From contig DATHSN010000001.1 of the NCBI GenBank assembly GCA_035464115.1, forward strand, positions 1 to 6,039: a stretch of DNA of 6,039 nucleotides, in the 5' to 3' direction. Numbering within the stretch: the first letter of the stretch is position 1; the number at the start of each line of letters is the position of its first letter. Positions 1 through 4,452 of this stretch are shown in pieces. The notes under the pieces are model-generated. The model saw only the letters and a program-made list of their open reading frames with translations, was not told the origin of the DNA and searched no databases. The position numbers were made by a program, and so were the translations under genes. This DNA comes from DATHSN01 sp035464115. GTDB taxonomy: Bacteria; Actinomycetota; Acidimicrobiia; Acidimicrobiales; SKKL01.

Positions 1-2
1 GG

Positions 3-212
3 CCCGGCTGCGACCGCACCGTCCGCCACCTCCAGATCGACCACATCGAACCCTGGCGAGCGGACGGACCCACCGACACCACCAACGGCCAACCCGAATG
101 CGGGTTCCACAACCGGCTCGAAGAAGCCGGGCTCATCCCCCACCGCCAACCCGACGGCACCTGGACCTACCACCGCCCCAACAACGGCGGCCCCATCACC
201 CCCGCGGCCTGA
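3..212 (+). CDS. HNH endonuclease, C-terminal fragment (5' end outside window)
   Basis: This open frame enters from the left edge and ends at TGA 210-212, giving 69 visible residues. The fragment carries the HNH core: Cys3, Asp13-His14 in IDHIEPW, Asn28 in the TTNGQ segment, and Cys33-x2-His36 followed by Asn37. The spacing of these residues is that of the HNH module found at the C-terminus of DUF222/13E12-type proteins, which are multicopy in many actinomycete genomes. Proteins of this type are predicted metal-dependent DNA nucleases, and their physiological role is mostly unknown. The N-terminal DUF222 region, if present, lies outside the window, so its membership rests on the HNH part only. 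The gene faces the minus-strand operon that follows, so it is not co-transcribed with it. No frameshift is visible in the part shown. Confidence 0.85.
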   Translation, partial: PGCDRTVRHLQIDHIEPWRADGPTDTTNGQPECGFHNRLEEAGLIPHRQPDGTWTYHRPNNGGPITPAA

Positions 213-251
213 CGCACCGCGCCCATCCAGGGGTCCGTCCCGCTCCCACCC

Positions 252-290
252 CGGACCGGCTGGCGCTCGGCGTCGAGAGACGACGGTCCG
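252..290. terminator. Possible two-way terminator hairpin between convergent genes
   Basis: Seven-base arms CGGACCG (252-258) and CGGTCCG (284-290) are perfectly complementary. They enclose a smaller stem, CTCG (266-269) with CGAG (274-277). The structure lies in the 116-bp gap between the ends of the HNH gene (+) and the cupredoxin gene (-), where a shared terminator is expected. There is no T-tract on either side, so it would not be a standard intrinsic terminator, and in DNA this G+C-rich a stem can arise by chance. I see nothing else in 213-328. Confidence 0.3.
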
Positions 291-328
291 CCGCGCCGAC
301 GTCCACCGCTCTCGCCTCGCGCACGGCC

Positions 329-1120
329 TCAGCCGCCGAGGCGGGCCACCATCCCGAGGGGGGTGTGGTCGCCGATGGCGCAGTAGACGTCGACGGGCCG
401 GGTGAGGTCGACCTCGACCACCGCGTCGCGCCCGGCGGGCACGTACACGTCGATCTCCGGGCCACCGTCGGGCGTGGCGTCGACGGTGAACGTGTGCGGG
501 AGGTCGGAGTCGTTGCGCAAGAGCAGCTGCTGGACACCCGTGGCGTCCGACGGCAGGTCACGCTGGTCGTAGCCGTAGTTGACCAGGTCGATGACGGGGA
601 GCGCGGCGCGCTCCTCCGGGCTCAGGCCGGCGCCGAGATCGGGCTGGGGATCGATCGTGACGAGGACGGCCGCCACCGCCATCGGCGCCACGACCGCGCT
701 CAGTGCCACGGCGACGCCGGGGAGCCGGCGGGGCACCAGCAGCGCGACACCGCCCACCAGGCCCAGACCTGCGGCGAGCATGGCGGCTGCGGCGAACGCG
801 AACCAGCCCCGCTCGTCGGGTCGAGCCAGGTCGAAGCTCAGCTCGGTGCCCGACGGGCTCACCACGAGCGCCACCGTCAAGCCGACGAGCACCCAGCCCA
901 CGGGACGGATCCCCCGGGCGGCCGCGACGGCGGCCGCCGCTGCGATGACGCCCACGACGGTGATGATCGGGTCGACCCCTCCAGCGGCGGTGAGGCCGCG
1001 CCCGACGAGGAGCACCGCCAGCAGCCCGGCGCCCACGGCACCGAGCGTGCCCGCGAGGCCGGCAGCGCCCAGGCGGCCGGCAGCGCCGGGGGCCCCATCG
1101 ACACGGCTCGGCCCGCTCAT
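329..1120 (-). CDS. Five-helix membrane protein with C-terminal cupredoxin-like (type 1 copper) domain
   Basis: The protein has 263 residues. Five hydrophobic segments lie at about 20-41, 50-69, 73-90, 106-129 and 134-156. They are followed by a hydrophilic C-terminal domain (about 157-263), which would be extracytoplasmic if the N-terminus is inside. That domain looks like a small cupredoxin. It has His209 in DLPHTF after a beta strand, then Cys247, His252 and Met257 in a C-x4-H-x4-M loop. This is the complete ligand set of a type 1 (blue) copper site, with the loop spacing of sulfocyanin-like proteins. Copper binding and electron transfer are inferred. The start is ATG 1118-1120, which overlaps the stop of the epimerase gene by 4 bp (ATGA), so translation is probably coupled. 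The frame stays open further upstream, but only as a shadow of the epimerase gene. I do not recognise a named family for the whole protein, and the partner and substrate are unknown. Confidence 0.8.
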   Translation of the reverse strand: MSGPSRVDGAPGAAGRLGAAGLAGTLGAVGAGLLAVLLVGRGLTAAGGVDPIITVVGVIAAAAAVAAARGIRPVGWVLVGLTVALVVSPSGTELSFDLARPDERGWFAFAAAAMLAAGLGLVGGVALLVPRRLPGVAVALSAVVAPMAVAAVLVTIDPQPDLGAGLSPEERAALPVIDLVNYGYDQRDLPSDATGVQQLLLRNDSDLPHTFTVDATPDGGPEIDVYVPAGRDAVVEVDLTRPVDVYCAIGDHTPLGMVARLGG

Positions 1121-2046
1121 CGGTCGCCCCGGTACCAGGCCACGGTGGTGGCCAGCGCATCGGCGAGAGGTGTGGCGTGGTCGCCGAAGCGGGCCGCGTA
1201 GGCGCCGTGGTCGACGACGAAGTCCTCGGTGAACTCGTAGGACATCTCGACCATCTCGCGCAGCGGCCGGATGGCGACGCCGAGGGCGCGCAGCTGCCAC
1301 GGGGCCATGCGCCGCACCCGGGGGGTGACCCCGGCGACCTCGGCGGCGAGGGCGACCAGCTGGCGCTGGGTGACGGTGGGGGCGTTGGGGACGTGCCAGG
1401 GTCGACCCCACGCGTCCTCGGTGGCCCCGAGGCGCACCATGGCCTCGGCCAGGTCGGGCACGTAGGTGACGGTGTGGCGGGCGTCGGGATCGCCCATCAC
1501 GTCGACCGGCGTGCCGGCGAGGAGCGATGCGAAGAACCGGCTGCCGACCGTGGAGCCGTCGACGTGGGGGCCGAAGAAGTCCGCGGCGCGGGCGGCCACG
1601 GCGCGCACCCGACCCGCCTCGTGGGCGGCGGCGAGGTCGTGCCACATGGCGGCGCGGGTGGCGCCCTTGCGGGTGGTGGCCGCGAGGGGCAGGTCCTCGG
1701 TCATCGGCCCGGCGACGGGCCCGTAGCCGTAGAGGTTGTCGACCACGACGAGCACCGCGCCCGATGCGGCGGCGGCATCGGCGACCGCGGCCTGCAGGGC
1801 CGGGAACTCCTGGGGCCAGCGGTGGTAGGCGGGCTGGGCGCACTGGTAGACGACGGCGGCGTCGGCCAGCGCCTCCTTGGCCGCCACCGGGTCGGCCACG
1901 TCGGCCGTCCGGGTGTCGGCGTCGGGCACCGGGGTGCCCGAGCGGGTGACGACGACAGCGCGCTCGCCGTCGCGGGCGAGCCGGGCGGCGACGGCCCGAC
2001 CGACGGGGCCGGCCCCGAGGATCACGTGACGTGAGGTGGTGGACAT
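1117..2046 (-). CDS. NAD(P)-dependent epimerase/dehydratase-like protein (atypical extended SDR)
   Basis: The protein has 309 residues. It opens with a Rossmann nucleotide-binding strand and glycine motif, GAGPVG at 11-16, typical of NAD(P)-binding extended SDR proteins. The segment NLYGYG (104-109) sits where epimerases have their SSxxVYG motif. The usual catalytic Y-x3-K is not seen. The nearest lysine, Lys127 in TRKGATR, has Ala123 four residues before it, where tyrosine would be expected. Length and the C-terminal half (substrate domain, about 160-309) fit the NAD-dependent epimerase/dehydratase family, in which many actinomycete members have no known substrate. The start ATG (2044-2046) has a good ribosome site, and the frame further upstream runs antisense through the tetR gene. 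It is the first gene of a two-gene operon with the cupredoxin protein and is divergent from tetR. A sugar-epimerase role is not supported, and a reductase or nucleotide-binding role is equally possible. Confidence 0.85.
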   Translation of the reverse strand: MSTTSRHVILGAGPVGRAVAARLARDGERAVVVTRSGTPVPDADTRTADVADPVAAKEALADAAVVYQCAQPAYHRWPQEFPALQAAVADAAAASGAVLVVVDNLYGYGPVAGPMTEDLPLAATTRKGATRAAMWHDLAAAHEAGRVRAVAARAADFFGPHVDGSTVGSRFFASLLAGTPVDVMGDPDARHTVTYVPDLAEAMVRLGATEDAWGRPWHVPNAPTVTQRQLVALAAEVAGVTPRVRRMAPWQLRALGVAIRPLREMVEMSYEFTEDFVVDHGAYAARFGDHATPLADALATTVAWYRGDR

Positions 2047-2052
2047 GGTGCG

Positions 2053-2059
2053 CCTCTCT
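2053..2059 (-). promoter_or_regulatory. Ribosome binding site of the epimerase-like gene
   Basis: AGAGAGG reads on the minus strand and ends 6 nt before ATG 2046-2044. It fixes this start, because the much longer open frame reaching to 2937 has no comparable support and crosses the tetR gene. It also contrasts with the tetR and oleA starts, which lack well-placed purine-rich sites. Confidence 0.7.
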
Positions 2060-2063
2060 CGAT

Positions 2064-2114
2064 CGAACACTGATGTTGTCCGGACACTGTTCGTGTTCCG
2101 CACACTGTTCAGTG
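2064..2114. repeat. Cluster of operator-like half-sites next to the epimerase start
   Basis: ACACTGTTC occurs exactly twice, at 2084-2092 and 2102-2110, 18 bp apart. A third ACACTG lies at 2067-2072, 17 bp before the first. The cluster also holds a perfect palindrome TGTCCGGACA (2077-2086), an inverted pair GAACAC (2065-2070) / GTGTTC (2093-2098), and the dyads CACTG-TT-CAGTG (2103-2114) and GTTC-AGT-GAAC. The repeated word differs by one base from the arm of the large inverted repeat at 2152-2178 (ACACCGTTC). The same regulator may therefore bind both places. The cluster lies between the possible TTGACC -35 on the minus strand and the epimerase start, where binding would block transcription. 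Confidence 0.55.
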
Positions 2115-2133
2115 AACGCCCCACCGGCGGACT

Positions 2134-2139
2134 GGTCAA
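2134..2139 (-). promoter_or_regulatory. Possible -35 element for the epimerase/cupredoxin operon
   Basis: TTGACC reads on the minus strand (2139 to 2134), matching the TTGACA consensus at five of six bases. The hexamer 17 bp further on, TTCACT (2116-2111), is only a weak -10 match, so the promoter is tentative. The half-site cluster begins exactly there, which fits a repressed promoter. Confidence 0.3.
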
Positions 2140-2151
2140 GGTCGCATCCGT

Positions 2152-2178
2152 CACACCGTTCGGATCTCGAACGGTGTG
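2152..2178. promoter_or_regulatory. Perfect inverted repeat, probable TetR operator
   Basis: Arms CACACCGTTCG (2152-2162) and CGAACGGTGTG (2168-2178) are perfect 11-bp reverse complements around a 5-bp centre, GATCT. Length and symmetry fit the operator of a dimeric TetR-family repressor. It lies 24 bp before the preferred tetR start and overlaps where that promoter's -35 should be, which suggests self-repression. A further imperfect half-site, CGAACAGGTGG, follows at 2179-2189. A transcription terminator is unlikely here because no gene ends at this point. Confidence 0.7.
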
Positions 2179-2189
2179 CGAACAGGTGG

Positions 2190-2195
2190 TACGGT
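2190..2195 (+). promoter_or_regulatory. Possible -10 element giving a leaderless tetR transcript
   Basis: TACGGT matches the actinomycete -10 pattern TANNNT. It ends 7 nt before GTG 2203-2205, so transcription could begin at the start codon itself. No convincing -35 is seen. The region 17 bp upstream falls within the right arm of the inverted repeat. Confidence 0.35.
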
Positions 2196-2202
2196 GGCGG
2201 CC

Positions 2203-2829
2203 GTGACCCGCTCCCGGCGCTCCGAGCAGCGCGAGGCCCTGCGCGCCGACGTGATCGACGTGGCCCGCCGTCAGCTCGAGGAGGGCGGCCCCACCGCCGT
2301 GAGCTGGCGGGCCATCGCCCGCGAGGTCGGCGTGAGCCCGTCCACGCTCTACACCTACTTCGCCAGCCTCGACGAGCTCTACACGGCGATGATCGTCGAC
2401 GCCTACCACTCGCTCGCCGACGCCGTCGCCACGGCGGTCGCGGCGGCCGGGCCCGACCCCACGGCCCGGGTGCGGGCCGGGGTGGGTGGCTACCGCGACT
2501 GGGCGCTGGCCCACCGGTCGCGCTTCAACCTCGTCTTCACCGACATGATCCCGGGCTACGCCGCGCCCGCCGGCGGCCCCACCGTGGCCGCCCAGACCGC
2601 GGTCCTCGCACCCCTCGGCGCCGCCTTCGCCGAGCTCCGCGGCCACCCCGACGGCGACATCCGCACCTGGCCCGACCCGGATCGCCACGCCGCCCTGGCC
2701 CTGTGGGGCCAGCTGCACGGGCTGGTCTCGCTCGAGGTGAACCACCACCTCGACTGGACCGGTGAGGCCGACCAGCTCTTTCGCGCCGCCATGGCCGACG
2801 CGGTGGACCGGATGGTGGCGCCGGGCTAA
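2203..2829 (+). CDS. TetR/AcrR-family transcriptional regulator with WHG-type C-terminal domain
   Basis: The protein has 208 residues from GTG 2203. The N-terminal TetR DNA-binding domain spans about residues 14-60. Its helix-turn-helix lies at about 32-56 and includes WRAIAREVGVSPSTLYTYF, which is strongly typical of the family. The C-terminal ligand-binding and dimer domain carries W168-x3-H172-G173 (WGQLHG), the signature of the WHG (TetR_C_33-like) group. The frame is also open from GTG 2176 and GTG 2194. Start 2176 would overlap the operator palindrome, and the TANNNT element fits 2203 best, but 2194 cannot be excluded. The gene is divergent from the epimerase/cupredoxin operon, so it most likely represses that operon and itself through the shared 156-bp region. 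The inducing ligand cannot be read from the sequence. It is less likely to control the carbonic anhydrase and ole genes, because no half-site is seen upstream of them. Confidence 0.93.
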   Translation: MTRSRRSEQREALRADVIDVARRQLEEGGPTAVSWRAIAREVGVSPSTLYTYFASLDELYTAMIVDAYHSLADAVATAVAAAGPDPTARVRAGVGGYRDWALAHRSRFNLVFTDMIPGYAAPAGGPTVAAQTAVLAPLGAAFAELRGHPDGDIRTWPDPDRHAALALWGQLHGLVSLEVNHHLDWTGEADQLFRAAMADAVDRMVAPG

Positions 2830-2835
2830 ATCCCG

Positions 2836-2858
2836 ACTTACTTGATCATATTCATCGC
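2836..2858 (+). promoter_or_regulatory. A+T-rich island before the carbonic anhydrase gene, possible promoter
   Basis: This short stretch, containing TTACTTGATCATATTCAT, stands out as A+T-rich in very G+C-rich surroundings. It lies in the 76-bp gap between tetR and the carbonic anhydrase gene. TTGATC (2842-2847) resembles a -35, and CATATT or TATTCA could be a -10, but no pair has normal spacing. I call it a probable promoter region by composition and place only. No T-tracted terminator for tetR is visible. Confidence 0.3.
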
Positions 2859-2893
2859 CTATGGCAGCCTGGCGGTCCACCACGACCGAACCG

Positions 2894-2898
2894 AAGGG
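2894..2898 (+). promoter_or_regulatory. Ribosome binding site of the carbonic anhydrase gene
   Basis: AAGGG lies 7 nt before ATG 2906. It decides this start over the in-frame ATG at 2861, which would add 15 residues that are not part of the conserved protein. Confidence 0.65.
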
Positions 2899-2905
2899 TG
2901 CCCGC

Positions 2906-3397
2906 ATGTCCGTCACCGATGAGCTGATCGCCAACAACGCCGCCTACGTGGCCGCCTTCGACCGGGGCGACCTCCCCCTTCCCCCGGCCAAGCGCGTCGC
3001 CGTCGTCGCGTGCATGGACGCCCGCCTCAACGTCTACGGCGCCCTCGGGCTGCACGAGGGCGACGCCCACGTCATCCGCAACGCCGGCGGGGTGATCACC
3101 GACGACGAGATCCGCTCGCTCGCCATCTCCCAGCGCCTCCTCGGCACCCAGGAGATCATCCTCATCCACCACACCGACTGCGGGATGCTCACCTTCACCG
3201 ACGACGCGTTCAAGGCCGCCATCCAGGAGGAGGTGGGCATCAAGCCCGAGTGGGCGGCCGAGTCGTTCCCCGACATCGACGCCGACGTCCGCCAGTCGAT
3301 CCGCCGCATCACCGCGAGCCCGTTCATCCCCCACACCGATCGGGTGCGCGGGTTCGTCTACGACGTCACCACCGGCGCGCTGCGCGAGGTCGTCTGA
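2906..3397 (+). CDS. canA: Beta-class carbonic anhydrase, CanA (Rv1284) type
   Basis: This 163-residue zinc enzyme interconverts CO2 and bicarbonate in the cytoplasm. The beta-class motifs are intact: Cys36-x-Asp38-x-Arg40 (CMDARL), and His89-x2-Cys92 (HHTDCGM). Cys36, His89 and Cys92 are the zinc ligands, and Asp38 and Arg40 form the catalytic dyad. The stretches HVIRNAGG, IRSLAISQRLLGT and MLTFTDD match, as I recall it, the mycobacterial Rv1284 (CanA) protein, which is also 163 residues long. This supports the ATG at 2906, preceded by AAGGG. The gene stands 76 bp after tetR, and its stop is only 24 bp before the oleA start, so it may share a transcript with the olefin genes. A link is plausible, since OleB releases CO2 and acyl-CoA carboxylase consumes bicarbonate, but this is inference. 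It may simply be a housekeeping neighbour. Confidence 0.93.
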   Translation: MSVTDELIANNAAYVAAFDRGDLPLPPAKRVAVVACMDARLNVYGALGLHEGDAHVIRNAGGVITDDEIRSLAISQRLLGTQEIILIHHTDCGMLTFTDDAFKAAIQEEVGIKPEWAAESFPDIDADVRQSIRRITASPFIPHTDRVRGFVYDVTTGALREVV

Positions 3398-3412
3398 CGG
3401 GGGCCCAGCCCG

Positions 3413-3418
3413 TACCCT
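3413..3418 (+). promoter_or_regulatory. Possible -10 element for a leaderless oleA transcript
   Basis: TACCCT fits TANNNT and lies 6 nt before GTG 3425 and 3 nt before GTG 3422. No purine-rich ribosome site is close to either codon; the nearest G-run is around 3399-3403, about 20 nt away. This would allow oleA to be started separately from canA with no 5' leader. No good -35 is seen, and translation coupled to canA is the alternative. Confidence 0.3.
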
Positions 3419-3421
3419 GCG

Positions 3422-4438
3422 GTGGTGAGCTCTCCCTCCGCCTTCACCCGGGCCCACGTGTGGTCGGTCGGTCACGCCGAAGCCCCCGAGGTCGTCACCT
3501 CCGCCTGGATCGACGAGCAGCTGGCGGCCACCTACGAGCGCTGCGACATCCGACCGGGGCTCCTCGAGTCCGTCGCCGGCATCCGCGCCCGCCGGTGGTG
3601 GCCCGAGGACGTCACCTTCGACGAGGCCGCGGCACGCGCCGGTCAGGTGGCGCTCGACCGCGCCGGCGTCGATCCCGCCGAGGTCGACCTGCTCATCTCC
3701 ACGTCGGTGTGCAAGCACCACCTTGAGCCCAGCGTGGCGTGCGCCGTGCACCACCGCCTCGACCTGCCCGCCACCTGCGCCAACTTCGACATCGGCAACG
3801 CGTGCCTGGGCTTCGTGAACGCCATGACCATGGCCGCCTCCGCCATCGAGTCCGGCCAGGCCCGCACCGTGCTCATCGTCGACGGCGAGGGCAGCCGCCA
3901 CACCCAGCAGGTCACCATCGAGCGGCTCCGGTCGGAGACGGCCACCGTCACCGACGTGTTCGACCAGTTCGCGTCGCTCACCCTCGGGTCGGGCGCCGCG
4001 GCCATGGTGATGGGCGCGCCCCGGGCCGGCAGCCACGCCTTCCTCGGCGGGGTCACCCGGGCCGCCACCGCGCACCACGACCTCTGCGTGGGCGATCTCG
4101 ACGAGATGCGCACCGACACCGGCGCGCTGTTGGTGAGCGGCCTCGACCTCGCCGGCGAGGCGTGGAAGCTCGCCCTCGACGCCGGGTGGGAGTGGCGCGA
4201 CTGCGACCGCTACGTCATGCACCAGGTGTCGGCCGTGCACACCACCAAGCTGTGCGAGCTGCTCGGCATCGACCCCGCCCTCGTGCCCCTCACCTATCCC
4301 GACTTCGGCAACATGGGCCCCGCGGCGGTGCCCTACACGCTGTCGACCATCGCCGACGAGCTCGCCGAGGGCGACCGGGTGCTGCTCATGGGCATCGGAT
4401 CCGGGCTCAACTGCTCGGTCGCCGAGCTGGTCTGGTAG
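3422..4438 (+). CDS. oleA: OleA, acyl-CoA head-to-head condensing enzyme (thiolase superfamily)
   Basis: This 338-residue protein of the thiolase/KAS III fold is the same length as Xanthomonas campestris OleA. It catalyses non-decarboxylative Claisen condensation of two fatty acyl-CoAs, giving a beta-keto acid, the first step of long-chain cis-olefin synthesis. The catalytic set is complete: Cys128 (NACLGF), His267 (MHQVS), Asn297 (GNMGPA), and Glu102 (LEPS), the glutamate that reaches into the partner subunit in OleA. From memory of the Xanthomonas protein, the 26-residue Glu-Cys and 30-residue His-Asn spacings are identical. The ending GIGSGLNCS-AE-VW is the OleA C-terminus and helps separate it from FabH. 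Starts GTG 3422 and GTG 3425 are adjacent and equally possible. It is followed after 14 bp by oleBC, which makes the assignment firm. Acyl chain preference cannot be read here. Confidence 0.95.
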   Translation: MVSSPSAFTRAHVWSVGHAEAPEVVTSAWIDEQLAATYERCDIRPGLLESVAGIRARRWWPEDVTFDEAAARAGQVALDRAGVDPAEVDLLISTSVCKHHLEPSVACAVHHRLDLPATCANFDIGNACLGFVNAMTMAASAIESGQARTVLIVDGEGSRHTQQVTIERLRSETATVTDVFDQFASLTLGSGAAAMVMGAPRAGSHAFLGGVTRAATAHHDLCVGDLDEMRTDTGALLVSGLDLAGEAWKLALDAGWEWRDCDRYVMHQVSAVHTTKLCELLGIDPALVPLTYPDFGNMGPAAVPYTLSTIADELAEGDRVLLMGIGSGLNCSVAELVW

Positions 4439-4452
4439 CCGCACCGGTGGGC

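Noticed and set aside
98..1201. 367-codon plus-strand open frame
   Set aside because: It overlaps both the HNH tail and the cupredoxin gene antisense, and its product is His/Arg/Gly-rich low complexity typical of a non-coding frame in G+C-rich DNA.
1121..1843. N-terminal extension of the cupredoxin protein in the same frame
   Set aside because: It is the out-of-frame shadow of the epimerase gene, Arg/Gly-rich and without domain features. The ATGA overlap gives a natural start at 1120.
2873..2888. Small hairpin CGGTC-CACCAC-GACCG before canA
   Set aside because: A five-pair stem is too short to be meaningful in G+C-rich DNA. There is no T-tract and no riboswitch-like extension.
2861..2905. 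Upstream ATG adding 15 residues to the carbonic anhydrase
   Set aside because: The extra residues are not part of the family. AAGGG sits correctly for ATG 2906, and the shorter form has the length expected for Rv1284-type enzymes.
2047..2937. Long minus-strand open frame continuing upstream of the epimerase start
   Set aside because: It runs antisense through the whole tetR gene and the operator region, gives low-complexity Gly/Val/Arg-rich sequence, and the ATG at 2046 has its own ribosome site and a Rossmann start.
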